A DNA stretch of 64,000 bases from Pedobacter sp. AJM (GTDB lineage Bacteria > Bacteroidota > Bacteroidia > Sphingobacteriales > Sphingobacteriaceae): contig NZ_NHOT01000012.1 in NCBI RefSeq assembly GCF_002197755.1, forward strand, positions 62,001 through 126,000, read 5' to 3'. Numbering within the stretch: position 1 is the stretch's first letter; each line of letters starts with the position of its first letter. Under the pieces are notes generated by a model, which worked only from the letters and a program-made list of their open reading frames with translations, was not told the DNA's origin and searched no databases. This document shows, one piece after another, positions 34,456 through 44,177 of this stretch. A program made the translations under genes and the position numbers.

Positions 34456-35547
34456 TTAAGATTTAATCGGCATTCCTTCATGCATTTCTTCCGTCGGTTC
34501 TGCAACTAATTTGTCACCTTCTGAGAGGTTGCCGAATAACTCTACCCGATCATCTGCTTCCCTGCCTTTTTTAACTGCTATTTTCACCATTTTTCCATCT
34601 ACAACTTTCAATACAAATAAACCTTCGCTGGTATCCAGCAGTGCTTTTTTAGCCACTACAAAAGTGCCTGTATGGGCAGGTAAGGGAATATTGACTTCTG
34701 CTACCATACCAGGTAATAATGTTTTACCCGCATTTGGCACATCCATTTCAATGCGTTCAGAACGGAGGCGTAAATCCAAAGCACCCGAAAGGCGTTTTAC
34801 TTTAGCTGTAAAATTTTGGTTGGGCAATGATTTAACCGTAAAAGTGATTGCGTCACCAGCCTTTAAATAACCGGTGTAAACTTCGGGTATGGAAACGGCT
34901 AACCTCAGGTTTTTCTGGTCCTGAAGCGTAAATAACGGTAAATCTGAGCCCTTGCCGGATGGACCTACATAGGCACCCAGGTTTACATTTCTGGCCGAGA
35001 TAATTCCGCTGAACGGTGCCCTGATGGTTAAATAATCCTGCACGGAGCCCACCTCTTTGTATGCCGCTCTGGCAGCTTCCAATTGCGCCAGATCTGCGTT
35101 CTTTCTAGCCAAGGCCTGATCCAGATCATTTGTTGAAATGGTTCCAGGTGTTTTACTGGTTTCATACAAACGGTTATAGTTTGCTTTGCTGGCCGTATAA
35201 ATGGCCTCCTGCGCTTTAATCCTGGATTGTGTTGCCGCCAGCTGAGAACTCATTTCAGGTGCTTCCAAAGTCATCAGCAACTGACCTTTGCTCACTTCTG
35301 ATCCGATATCCACTTTTAGCGATTTAACAAAGCTGCTCACCTTGGCATACAGGTCAACCTGCTGCCGCGCAATCAATTCTCCTGGTAAACTCAGCCGGGT
35401 AGACAGCCGTTCTTTTTTTAATTCGAAAGTGGCAATGTTTAAAGGCTTTTCTTTTTTCTTTTCGGTTTTGTTTTCCGTATTTCCGCAACCATACATGGCG
35501 GTGATCAGGGTTAATCCTAAAAAAGTAGACAATATTTTTATATTCAT
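34456..35547 (-). CDS. RND efflux periplasmic adaptor lipoprotein (second pump)
   Basis: The protein has 363 residues with a lipoprotein signal ending MYGC (Cys21). It shows the barrel-sandwich hybrid (GSEVSKGQLLMTLEAPEMSSQL and LTIRAPFSGIISARNVNLGAYV), the helical hairpin between, and the beta-barrel ending in LVAEPTEEMHEGMPIKS. It joins the RND pump to the channel. It is 12 bases downstream of the transporter gene and 24 bases upstream of the AraC gene. Gene order (channel, transporter, adaptor, regulator) differs from the first pump. Confidence 0.92.
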   Translation of the reverse strand: MNIKILSTFLGLTLITAMYGCGNTENKTEKKKEKPLNIATFELKKERLSTRLSLPGELIARQQVDLYAKVSSFVKSLKVDIGSEVSKGQLLMTLEAPEMSSQLAATQSRIKAQEAIYTASKANYNRLYETSKTPGTISTNDLDQALARKNADLAQLEAARAAYKEVGSVQDYLTIRAPFSGIISARNVNLGAYVGPSGKGSDLPLFTLQDQKNLRLAVSIPEVYTGYLKAGDAITFTVKSLPNQNFTAKVKRLSGALDLRLRSERIEMDVPNAGKTLLPGMVAEVNIPLPAHTGTFVVAKKALLDTSEGLFVLKVVDGKMVKIAVKKGREADDRVELFGNLSEGDKLVAEPTEEMHEGMPIKS

Positions 35548-35559
35548 GATGGTCGTAAT

Positions 35560-38500
35560 TTATTCGTTTTCTGCTAAACCTTTAATGTAATGTACACTTT
35601 CTTCATCCTCCGGATCCAATGACATGGAATCGGTAGTTTCCTTGCCCTGCACCCAGGCAAACACTAGCGGTAAAATAATCAGAACCGCAAATGTAGAGGC
35701 CAGTAATCCGCCAATTACGGCTCTTCCGAGGGGCGAAACCTGCCCGCCACCTTCACCATGGCCAATGGCCATGGGCATCATGCCCACAATCATGGCCACA
35801 CTCGTCATAATAATCGGACGAAGTCGTAATGCAGCAGCTTCCCTGGCTGATTCCAGCGCGTTGCCATTGTGTTTGCGCAAATGTTCAGCATTGGTGATCA
35901 GTAAAACGGCGTTGGCAATGGATACCCCAACCGACATGATAATGCCCATGTAGGATTGCAGGTTAAGCGTGGAACCAGTTAAGGTAAGCAGGAGCAAAGC
36001 ACCCAGAATTACCGCCGGAACGGTTGCTAAAATTACCAGGGGAACTTTAAACGACTGGAAATTTGCCGCCAGCATTAAAAATATCACCACAATGGCCACC
36101 AGTAAGCCAGATTGTAAACTGTCCAGCGTTTCTGTTAATACCTTACCCAAGCCAATAGCCGAAATGGTCAGTCCTCTTGGTAGTTCGCCAATATCCGCAA
36201 TGGCTTTGTTCACATTTTTAGTAGCAGTTCCCAGATCGGTATGGTAAAGGTTTGCTGTAACCGATAAGAATGGCATGGCGCCCACATTGTCGTTTTCGCC
36301 ATAAGTTGTATCTGCAGTGATGGTAGCTACATCGCTCAGTACCGGGCGTGCAGTATTTTTGAGCAGCGGAATTTCACCAATATCATCCTTACTGGTCATC
36401 TGGTTCATGGGTACCTGCACCTGGACGCTGTAAGGCAATCCGATTTTTTCATCCAGCCAGACATTTTTATCTGTGTAACGGGAGGATGATGTTGAGGCAA
36501 TCAATGATCTCGAAATATCGGCCATATCTACACCAATCTGTGCTGCCCTGGTGCGGTCAATATCGATATTCAGCGACGGATATTTAATGGGTTGAGCCAG
36601 CTGCACATCCCTCATGTAGGGAATTTCTTTTAATTCAGCCAGGATTTTGTTGGCATAAAGTTCGTTCTGTTTTTTGTTTTTACCTGCAATACGCACTTCA
36701 ACCGGGGTTGGAGAGCCCTGGCTTAGTACTTTATCTGTGAGTTCAATCGGCTCAAAGGAAAGTTTTACATCAGGCAGTTTCTCTTTAATTCTGGCCCTCA
36801 ACTGATCTTTAAAATCATCCATATCGGCTTCGTAATCTTTTAAGCTGACCTGGAAAACAGCTTCATGCGGACCCGCCATAAATAAATAGATCGGGTTTAC
36901 AGAAAACAGGGCGGGGTGCTGACCAACATACACCGAAGAAATGGAAACGTGTTCTGCCCCAACCATTTTTTTTAGTTCTGCCAAAACGGTATTTGCTTTT
37001 TCTTCTGTCCTTTCTAACCGGGTCCCGTCAGGTGCCCTTAACCTCAGCTGGAACTGACTGGAATTTACTTTTGGCAATACATCCCGACCAATATTCATTA
37101 GGAGTAGTGCCGCAGAGCCGATAATTACCAGCAGGTAAAGCATCACCACTATCTTCCGGTGGGGAAGAATCCTGTCCAGAAAGCGCATAAAACGGTTCCT
37201 GAATTTGTCGAAGAAACCTATTTTGCCATCTTCGCCAAAATCTGCTCTTTCAACGAGCATTTTCTTCTGATTTAAGGTATCTCCCTCACTTTCTATCGGG
37301 ATTCCGGTGGCCTCAAAATCAGCCTCATCCTGTGTAATACCCGGGTGATGTGCAGTTCCTTTTTTAGGATGCGCCACCATGAGCCAGTTGGCCATAATGG
37401 GCACAAAGGTTTGCGATAACAGGAAAGAAACCACCATAGAGAAGCCTATGGCCAGGGCAAGGGGTAAAAATAATGCACCCGGAATCCCGGTCATGGTGAA
37501 GGCTGGTGCAAATACGGCCAGAATACACAATAAGATCAATAATTTTGGGAAGGCAATCTCTTTACAGGCATCCCAGATGGCAAGTGCTTTGGGTTTTCCC
37601 ATGTCGAAATGCTGGTGTATGTTTTCAATGGTTACTGTAGACTCATCCACCAGGATACCGATCGCCAACGCCAGGCCGCTTAATGACATGATGTTGATGG
37701 TTTGCCCGAATAATTTCAGGAATAAAACGCCTGCAATAATGGAGGTGGGAATGGTGAGGATCACAATTAAGGCCGCTCTTTTATCGCCCAAGAAAAGCAA
37801 TACCATCAAACCAGTTAAAATGGCACCGATAGCTCCCTCACTAACCAGACTTTTTACAGCATTAATCACATAAACCGACTGGTCAAATTCATAGGATAAT
37901 TTAACATCTTCGGGCAGGGTATTTTGTATGGCCGGAAGGTTCTTTTTTAAGTTTTTAACCACATCCCAGGTAGAGGCATCGCCTGATTTGGCAATACTTA
38001 AATAAACCGATCGCTTCCCGTTAATAAGGGCATAACCTGCGGTTAAGTCTGCACCATCTTTTACCGTGGCCACATCACGGAGCTGCAGGTTTTGTACCCC
38101 GCCTTTAAACAGTGGAATATGTTCAAAATCTTTTATTTTTTTGATCGTATAATTGGTAGGCGTAATATAATTTTTATCCCCGATGCGGACATTTCCGGAT
38201 GGTGCAGTCTGGTTATTTAACCTGATGGCTTCTACAATCTGATCAACCGTTAAATTGTGCGAGCGCAAGAGGGTTGGGTCTACATTGATTTCAATGGTCC
38301 TGGGGCTACCGCCAAAGGGTGCCGGAGATAAAAGTCCTGGTATGGCAGAGAATGAAGAACGGACGTAAGTATTGGCTAAATCCTGCAGTTCATTATTGGA
38401 ACGAATGGGACTGCTCAGCACCAGCTGACCTACAGGAAGTGAGGATGCATCGAAACGGATAATAAAAGGCGGCTGCGAACCCGGCGGGAAAATGGCCTGC

Positions 38501-38844
38501 GCACGATTGGATAAGGCACTTAGTTCGGAAGCCGCCTGCGCCATATTGGTACCTTCATAATAGGTGAGTTTCATCAGCATCAAACCCTGGGTGTTTTTGG
38601 TTTCAATACTTTTCACACCATTTGCAAACAGCAGAATATTGATGTATTGCTTGCCAAAATAAGATTCCATCTGCGTGGGCGTATAGCCGCCAAAGGGATG
38701 GGCTATGTAGATCACCGGCAAATTCATCTGCGGCAAAATATCAACCTTAATCTGGTTGATGGCCCCGATGCCGAAAAAGAATAAGCCCGCAACTAAAACC
38801 AATATGGATATGGGTTTACGTAAGGCAAAACGGATAAGGTTCAT
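35560..38844 (-). CDS. RND efflux transporter (second pump)
   Basis: The protein has 1094 residues with the 12-helix RND layout. It opens MNLIRFALRKPISILVLVAGL and INQIKVDILPQMNLPVIYIA, which is usual for the Bacteroidota HAE/CzcA-like branch. The TM4 motif is AIGILVDESTVTIENIHQHF, so the second Asp of the usual VDD pair is Glu. TM10 has NFQSFKVPLVILATVPAVILG. A charged loop of about 60 residues near 490-560 is longer than in AcrB. It exports unknown toxic compounds. It lies 12 bases downstream of the channel gene. Confidence 0.94.
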   Translation of the reverse strand: MNLIRFALRKPISILVLVAGLFFFGIGAINQIKVDILPQMNLPVIYIAHPFGGYTPTQMESYFGKQYINILLFANGVKSIETKNTQGLMLMKLTYYEGTNMAQAASELSALSNRAQAIFPPGSQPPFIIRFDASSLPVGQLVLSSPIRSNNELQDLANTYVRSSFSAIPGLLSPAPFGGSPRTIEINVDPTLLRSHNLTVDQIVEAIRLNNQTAPSGNVRIGDKNYITPTNYTIKKIKDFEHIPLFKGGVQNLQLRDVATVKDGADLTAGYALINGKRSVYLSIAKSGDASTWDVVKNLKKNLPAIQNTLPEDVKLSYEFDQSVYVINAVKSLVSEGAIGAILTGLMVLLFLGDKRAALIVILTIPTSIIAGVLFLKLFGQTINIMSLSGLALAIGILVDESTVTIENIHQHFDMGKPKALAIWDACKEIAFPKLLILLCILAVFAPAFTMTGIPGALFLPLALAIGFSMVVSFLLSQTFVPIMANWLMVAHPKKGTAHHPGITQDEADFEATGIPIESEGDTLNQKKMLVERADFGEDGKIGFFDKFRNRFMRFLDRILPHRKIVVMLYLLVIIGSAALLLMNIGRDVLPKVNSSQFQLRLRAPDGTRLERTEEKANTVLAELKKMVGAEHVSISSVYVGQHPALFSVNPIYLFMAGPHEAVFQVSLKDYEADMDDFKDQLRARIKEKLPDVKLSFEPIELTDKVLSQGSPTPVEVRIAGKNKKQNELYANKILAELKEIPYMRDVQLAQPIKYPSLNIDIDRTRAAQIGVDMADISRSLIASTSSSRYTDKNVWLDEKIGLPYSVQVQVPMNQMTSKDDIGEIPLLKNTARPVLSDVATITADTTYGENDNVGAMPFLSVTANLYHTDLGTATKNVNKAIADIGELPRGLTISAIGLGKVLTETLDSLQSGLLVAIVVIFLMLAANFQSFKVPLVILATVPAVILGALLLLTLTGSTLNLQSYMGIIMSVGVSIANAVLLITNAEHLRKHNGNALESAREAAALRLRPIIMTSVAMIVGMMPMAIGHGEGGGQVSPLGRAVIGGLLASTFAVLIILPLVFAWVQGKETTDSMSLDPEDEESVHYIKGLAENE

Positions 38845-38856
38845 GTATGGTGTTGA

Positions 38857-40248
38857 TTAAAATTCGTTAATAAATATGTCGTAATTGCCCAATGCTGCAG
38901 ATTTTAACAATAAGGCTTGCCAAACATTGGTATAAGCGATGTCGCGATCGGTTTCAGCCCGGTTTAAAGTGAAGAGCGATTGTGTTAAATCCACCAGTGT
39001 CGTCAGCCCGTTTTTATACAGCGTGCTTTTTTGCAGATAGGCATCAGATGCCGCCTTTACCTGGATAGGGGCCTCCCTGTAATTTTCGAGGGCATTTTTC
39101 AATTTGGCCTCGGCCAGTAAAAGCTGCGCCCTTAATTGCTGATCGGCCATTTCATATTCTTCCTTCAAACCGGCACTGATAAAGGATTGTGCCCGGACCT
39201 GCGGATGGTTTTTGAGCAAGGCACTCAAGTTCCAGGTCATACCTATGCCAATCAAATAGTTTTCACGGGTAGGTTTAATGCCATCAAGATAGCTGCTGGT
39301 ATAAGCATTTTGGTTGAGCAGGTAGGCGGAGCTAAAACCGGAGCCACGTGTTTGGGTTACCCCGAAAAAAGAAAAGGTGGGATAATACAGTTTCCGGTAA
39401 TAATTTACCTGCTGATCGCTTACGGCTATCCGGCTTTGATAAAATCTTAATAAAGGATGTGAGCTTTTAATGCTGGTGTCGCTCAGCAGGTTGCCGGGGA
39501 TTCGCGTAATGGAAGCGGTATCTACCTCGTAAGATACAGCACTTAACCCCATTAAAACCCCGAGTTTATTGGCTTGTTCCTGTTCTACATCCCTGGCTTT
39601 TGTAAGCGCTATCCTTGCGCTTGATACCTCAGCTTTGGCAAAGGAGGAGTCCACACCGGCGATTAAACCGTTTTTAGTCCTGATTACTGCCGTGTTTTTA
39701 AAAATAATGGCCCGCGCTAAATTCTTTTCTTGCGACCGGGTTAAACGCTTTGCAGCAAGCAGATTTAAATAAGCCGCTGAAACCCGGATTTCCTGCTGAA
39801 ATTTTTCCTGCTCCAGGTCATTCTGGTCTCTCTGATAGGTGGCGCCGGCAATGTTAATGCGCGCACTTACCCGGCCAAAAGTGAAAAAATCCCAGTTGAT
39901 ATTGGCTAAATATAATGCACCAAAAGCAGCATTCCAGTTCTGGTGATCAAGTGCAGGACCAGATGATGCGGCTCCCAGGCCACCCAAACCATATTGAGGC
40001 CCGTTCTGACCATTAATGGTTCCATAATCCTGCTGTGCACTTAAGCTAAAATTTGGAAGATATTCCCGCTTGGCTTGCTGAATGGAAGATTTTGATGCGT
40101 TTGCATAATTATCCTTTGCCTTAATGGTACCATAATTGGTTAAAGCAGTGTTTACAGCTTCTTTTAAGCTTATTTTTTGTGCTTTTGCAGTTAATGAAAG
40201 AAAGATAAGGAATGAAACGGCAAAATAGGATAAAGACTTGCGAAACAT
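38857..40248 (-). CDS. Outer-membrane efflux channel (TolC family, second pump)
   Basis: The ATG at 40248 gives 463 residues with a signal peptide (SLSYFAVSFLIFLSLTAKAQ); the upstream TTG at 40269 is unlikely. TolC-family patterns are present: SLKEAVNTALTNYGTIKAK near the start, LLAKNH/RAQS-type repeats, and AILFKNTAVIRTKNGLIAGVDSS near 190. It lacks the lipoprotein cysteine of the first pump's channel. It is the first gene of the second RND operon. Confidence 0.9.
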   Translation of the reverse strand: MFRKSLSYFAVSFLIFLSLTAKAQKISLKEAVNTALTNYGTIKAKDNYANASKSSIQQAKREYLPNFSLSAQQDYGTINGQNGPQYGLGGLGAASSGPALDHQNWNAAFGALYLANINWDFFTFGRVSARINIAGATYQRDQNDLEQEKFQQEIRVSAAYLNLLAAKRLTRSQEKNLARAIIFKNTAVIRTKNGLIAGVDSSFAKAEVSSARIALTKARDVEQEQANKLGVLMGLSAVSYEVDTASITRIPGNLLSDTSIKSSHPLLRFYQSRIAVSDQQVNYYRKLYYPTFSFFGVTQTRGSGFSSAYLLNQNAYTSSYLDGIKPTRENYLIGIGMTWNLSALLKNHPQVRAQSFISAGLKEEYEMADQQLRAQLLLAEAKLKNALENYREAPIQVKAASDAYLQKSTLYKNGLTTLVDLTQSLFTLNRAETDRDIAYTNVWQALLLKSAALGNYDIFINEF

Positions 40249-40404
40249 ATGGTATAATTTACACCGCAAATGTAAATTATGGCTACAATATCCAATTATT
40301 TAGTTCAAATCAAAAATTATGCGAATCAAATAATCATCGAAATGTTACGTGGGTCAAGTGAAATGGGTGATCAAAAAAATACTGGTTAACGTTGCGCATG
40401 ATAC

Positions 40405-40830
40405 TTACCATGCGTGTTCTTCTGCATATTTTTTAAAATTGTTTAAGATAGACTGCCAGCCTTCTTTCTGCATTTCAATTGGATTTTGATTTTCCGGATC
40501 GAAAACTTCTGTCACTTTGGTCTGTCCGTTAATTTCTTCAAATGTAATATCCACCTGCCGCCCGTCGGCTAATTGATAGGCAATGCGTTTATGTGCATCA
40601 ACTACGCCATAAATGCCTTCAAAATCAAACTGCATACTGCCATCTTTTGCAGCCATGGTGGTTTTAAATTTTCCATCCACTTTCAGGTCATTTTCAGCAT
40701 ATGGAACATGCCAGTCGCTGGAAGCAAAGGTCCATTCGGTAAGGTGTTGCGGCTGCGTCCAGAATGTCCAGACTTTTTCAACAGGGACATCAATCAGTGT
40801 TTCTACTTTTATGGGTTGGAGATGATTCAT
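40405..40830 (-). CDS. SRPBCC/AHSA1-domain protein
   Basis: The protein has 141 residues. The pattern VETLIDVPVEKVWTFWTQPQHLTEWTFA and GKFKTTMAAKDGSMQFDFEGIYGVV is the typical start of the AHSA1 (START-like) fold, which continues to VTEVFDPENQNPIEMQKEGWQSILNNFKKY. These proteins bind small hydrophobic ligands; the role of this one is unknown. Single gene. Confidence 0.9.
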   Translation of the reverse strand: MNHLQPIKVETLIDVPVEKVWTFWTQPQHLTEWTFASSDWHVPYAENDLKVDGKFKTTMAAKDGSMQFDFEGIYGVVDAHKRIAYQLADGRQVDITFEEINGQTKVTEVFDPENQNPIEMQKEGWQSILNNFKKYAEEHAW

Positions 40831-41030
40831 GGTGAGATCTTTACCTAAAGATAAATAATTTCAACGTATTTAAAAGATTGAAATCATAAATTAAAGCAAG
40901 GTGAATGACGTTCACAGGTATAAATAATTTAAAATTAACTTTCAGATTACATGCAACACGCAGACTTACCATATTTTTGGTGCTTTCGCAGAAGATAGTT
41001 TAGAGCGCGGAAACCAACATTTAAACAAAA

Positions 41031-41285
41031 ATGAAATATCTAGTAAAAGAAATAAGTGATGGAAATTGCGACATCACTTTATTGCCAGAAGATCTGAATG
41101 ATCGGAATCTGTTAGCAGAAAACACCATGTACACAGAAAAAGATTACGAAAAAACCATTCAATTTCATTACGAACACGCATTGAAGGCAAAGGTTCACAC
41201 CAATGCGGCCTTTGTATCTTTAAATGAAAAGGAAAGCAATTATCCTAAACGGGTGAATGTGAACTACCAGATCATTTACAGCTAG
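41031..41285 (+). CDS. Small hypothetical protein
   Basis: The protein has 84 residues, mixed alpha/beta, with MKYLVKEISDGNCDITLL and a helical part YEKTIQFHYEHALKAK. No signal or membrane segment is present, and I do not recognise it. The gene stops 8 bases before a strong terminator. Confidence 0.65.
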   Translation: MKYLVKEISDGNCDITLLPEDLNDRNLLAENTMYTEKDYEKTIQFHYEHALKAKVHTNAAFVSLNEKESNYPKRVNVNYQIIYS

Positions 41286-41292
41286 TGATCTT

Positions 41293-41327
41293 AAAAAAAC
41301 AGTATCGAACCCCGATACTGTTTTTTT
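41293..41327. terminator. Bidirectional intrinsic terminator
   Basis: A stem of CAGTATCG (41300-41307) and CGATACTG (41313-41320) with a five-base loop, flanked by A7 and T7, follows the small hypothetical gene. Confidence 0.9.
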
Positions 41328-41412
41328 GTTTACCGTCAGCTGAGATAAAGAAAGTATTTATCGAAACATTCAGATTTTCGCATTGTTGTTTCCTTAATCA
41401 AAGCGAAATGAT

Positions 41413-41691
41413 ATGAGCAATAAAACAGTACACTCATCCCCTCTGGATGAAGTAAATGAAAGAAAAGAAAAAGATCAGGAACAGTTAAGCCAGCAGGCAC
41501 TGGGCAACACAGATGTGGCCGAAACAGCAGATGTACAGGCAAACGATGACCTACTGCGCACACCCAAAACAACCGGAACAGGGGGGAACCCCGCAGGTGC
41601 AGCACCAAACTCCTTAATTGTACATGAAGATGAAAGTGGGGAAGACCGCTATGAAGAAGGGAAAACAAATGCAGATAACGAAGAAAAATAA
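41413..41691 (+). CDS. Small acidic, probably disordered protein
   Basis: The protein has 92 residues, very rich in Glu, Asp, Asn, Gln and Thr, without hydrophobic core positions. Parts such as SPLDEVNERKEKDQEQLSQQ and ESGEDRYEEGKTNADNEEK look like intrinsically disordered stress-type proteins of Bacteroidota. Function unknown. The acetyltransferase-like gene follows 20 bases later. Confidence 0.65.
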   Translation: MSNKTVHSSPLDEVNERKEKDQEQLSQQALGNTDVAETADVQANDDLLRTPKTTGTGGNPAGAAPNSLIVHEDESGEDRYEEGKTNADNEEK

Positions 41692-41711
41692 ATTGTTTTA
41701 TAAATGATATT

Positions 41712-42020
41712 ATGGCAGAAGTTAAATTTCAACATGATGGGGAGGAGCCTGCCGCATTCAACCTGTTTGATGAGGATAAGAAAATTGGCGAAATGATCGT
41801 GGAGATTCTGGGTGGTGATCTAAAAGTATATCACACAGAAGTAGATGAAGATCAGGAAGGGAAGGGATATGCTAAACTGCTGTTAGATGCCATGAGTAAT
41901 TATGCCCGTTCCAATCAGTTGAAGGTAATTCCCTTATGCACTTACGTGGCGACACAGTTTAAGCGCCATCCTGATGAATATCAGGATATTTGGAATAAAG
42001 AGGTGAAGCCTGAGTTTTAA
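41712..42020 (+). CDS. GNAT-like small acetyltransferase (YjdJ/CG-type)
   Basis: The protein has 102 residues. Its core reads LKVYHTEVDEDQEGKGYAKLLLDAMSNYARSNQLKVIPLCTYVATQFKRHPDEY, split as the acetyl-CoA-binding motif (EGKGYAKLLLD) and the closing PLCxYV..FxxHPDE signature of the Acetyltransf_CG family (PF14542). It is shorter than a standard GNAT protein, as normal for the family. Substrate unknown. Confidence 0.88.
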   Translation: MAEVKFQHDGEEPAAFNLFDEDKKIGEMIVEILGGDLKVYHTEVDEDQEGKGYAKLLLDAMSNYARSNQLKVIPLCTYVATQFKRHPDEYQDIWNKEVKPEF

Positions 42021-42366
42021 CTGCCTTGCTGGTTTAAGGAGGGGGGATGTTTAGCTGGAATGTTTTAAATGGCGGGTGATGAAATTTTAGAAGACAGTGA
42101 TGGAGAATACTTCGATTTTCTGAAAGCAAATATGCCTAAGTAATCTGTTATATAAAAGCAATTGTTGTTATTCTTGTAGTGCTGGTCAATCATATTTTCG
42201 AGCATAAAATTTAATACATATCTGAAGTGAGTGCTTGATTCATATTATCTGGATTATTTTGCTGTTGTCTCATATTTAATAGCAGTTATTTGTTGAAATC
42301 ATAATTTTGTATTTATATTTATCATACAAAAACAAACTGATTAATCACTCTTAACACTCTCATTAA
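42021..42366. other. Intergenic region and promoter side of the amino acid oxidase operon
   Basis: This 346-base gap lies between the acetyltransferase gene and the amine oxidase gene. TAATTTTG at 42302-42309 matches the -7 element, but the -33 element is poor. A 24-codon frame at 42069-42143 is probably chance. Nothing else is recognised. Confidence 0.4.
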
Positions 42367-44172
42367 ATGGAAAATTATCTCCATGGTCTGCTTGATGAAA
42401 GCGCAGACCCTGTTATCCAACAGTATCTTCATTACATCCGCACACAAATTCCTGACCCCAAAAAGAAAAAAAAGGTATTGATCATTGGCGCCGGCATGGC
42501 AGGTATGGTTGCCGGGGCCATGTTAAAGCAGGTTGGGCATGAGGTTACTATCGCAGAAGCCAATACCCGTGTTGGCGGACGGATCAAAACCTTCCGCAAT
42601 ACCGCCGGAAAAAAGTATTTCGAAGATGACTCCCTGTATTGCGAAGCGGGTGCCATGCGCATTCCCAGCATCCACCTGATGGTCATGGAATATATTAAAC
42701 AGCTTGAACTGAAAACAGAACCCTTTTACTATGTTTCGGTAAATAAAGAGCAGGCCATCGCCTATAAAAATGGCACCCGTAAAGATTTGCCCGAACAGGA
42801 ACGGAAATCACTCTTGTTTGTGAATTACCTTAGGGTGATCCAAAGTGAATATTATAAAAAAGGTGTTGATGTGAACCAGTTACTGGATTATCACCTGGAA
42901 ACCAGTCCCAATAACTTTGAAAACCAGCGTGCTGATCAGCTGCTGGGTACATTGCTTAATCCATTAAAAGCGTTTCTGGCGCAAAACCCTGAAAAAAACT
43001 GGCCGATATTGATCGAGCGCTATGGCAATTATTCGATGATGCGCTTTTTAATGGAGTCGCTGTATTCGCAGAATGCCATAGAAATGATCGCCGTGTTGCA
43101 AAACCTGGAATCGCGTCTGGCCTATGATTTTATCCAGAGTTTTATCGAATCCAACGTGATTAAGGATGATACCCAGTTTTGGCAGATTATTGGCGGTACA
43201 GACTTGCTGACCACCGGATTTTTCGAAAAGCATGAATTGCACCAGAACATTTATTTTAATTGCCATGTCACCAAACTCTGGATCAATGAAAAAACGGGAA
43301 AGGTTAAAATCACCACCGACCGCGAAAAAGACCATCAAACGAAACATCCGGAAAAAGATGAATACACCGTGCACAGCCACAGGCTTGACAGCATGGAATT
43401 TGATGAAGTAATCGTTACCATTCCTTTTTCAGCATTCCGGATGGTGCATGTGTGGCCGAAATTCAGTCAGGAAAAACGAAGAGCGATACGTGAACTCCAT
43501 TACGATTCTGCAACCAAGGTATTGCTCGAATTTAAGGAGCGCTGGTGGGAAAAAGAACCTTATGGGATAGTTGGCGGTGGTACCATTACTGACCTGTCCA
43601 ACAGGTTTGTTTATTATCCTAGTCAGGATATCGGTAAAGACGGGCACGGTTTGATGCTGGCCTCCTATTGCTGGTCTGATGAGGCGAGCCGATGGGATTC
43701 TATGAGTGATATCGACAGGTACAATATTGCATTGGACAATGTGGCCGTTATCCACGCACCTCAGGACCTGGCCGAACAAAAGCGGATCAAAGGTCTGGCA
43801 GTACTGCATGTCACCCGTGGTGAAGAAAAGAAAGACCAGAGCAATAATGCCGATCCTGGTAATATTATAGGCGGTGCAACCCAAAGCTGGATGCAGGACC
43901 CTTATGCTTTCGGCGAAGCAGCCATATTTAACCCCGGCCAGTTGCATTTACTGCAAAAGCATATTGTAAAAACAGAATGGGAGGGGAAGGCCCATTTCGC
44001 CGGTGAACATGCCTCTTTGAAACATGCATGGATAGAAGGAGCCATTGAATCAGGAATACGCACGGCACTTGAGATCAATGAAACACCTGTTTACCTGAAT
44101 GAGCTGAAGGAAGCTGCTGTTCATGGCGATTCACCTGTAATTAATCCGTTGGCTGTTGATCTTAAATCCTGA
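42367..44172 (+). CDS. Flavin-dependent L-amino acid/monoamine oxidase
   Basis: The protein has 601 residues. FAD-binding signatures are VLIIGAGMAGMVAGAML (GxGxxG at 41-46), the second dinucleotide motif ANTRVGGRIKTF (66-77) and the closing HFAGEHASLKHAWIEGAIESG. The motif AGAMRIP (94-100) with a following His is typical of L-amino acid oxidases, including the tryptophan/phenylalanine branch that feeds violacein- and rebeccamycin-type pathways. There is no signal peptide, so it is cytoplasmic. It would turn an amino acid into an imino or 2-oxo acid with H2O2. The decarboxylase gene follows after 5 bases, so the two act in sequence. Substrate not readable. Confidence 0.85.
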   Translation: MENYLHGLLDESADPVIQQYLHYIRTQIPDPKKKKKVLIIGAGMAGMVAGAMLKQVGHEVTIAEANTRVGGRIKTFRNTAGKKYFEDDSLYCEAGAMRIPSIHLMVMEYIKQLELKTEPFYYVSVNKEQAIAYKNGTRKDLPEQERKSLLFVNYLRVIQSEYYKKGVDVNQLLDYHLETSPNNFENQRADQLLGTLLNPLKAFLAQNPEKNWPILIERYGNYSMMRFLMESLYSQNAIEMIAVLQNLESRLAYDFIQSFIESNVIKDDTQFWQIIGGTDLLTTGFFEKHELHQNIYFNCHVTKLWINEKTGKVKITTDREKDHQTKHPEKDEYTVHSHRLDSMEFDEVIVTIPFSAFRMVHVWPKFSQEKRRAIRELHYDSATKVLLEFKERWWEKEPYGIVGGGTITDLSNRFVYYPSQDIGKDGHGLMLASYCWSDEASRWDSMSDIDRYNIALDNVAVIHAPQDLAEQKRIKGLAVLHVTRGEEKKDQSNNADPGNIIGGATQSWMQDPYAFGEAAIFNPGQLHLLQKHIVKTEWEGKAHFAGEHASLKHAWIEGAIESGIRTALEINETPVYLNELKEAAVHGDSPVINPLAVDLKS

Positions 44173-44177
44173 GCACC

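Noticed and set aside
35624..37873. Several long plus-strand frames inside the second RND transporter
   Set aside because: They are antisense shadows with Met/Ile/Thr-rich low-complexity protein sequence and no family features.
42069..42143. 24-codon frame MAGDEILEDSDGEYFDFL
   Set aside because: It is too short, without promoter or conserved signals that I can support; it may be a remnant but cannot be shown.
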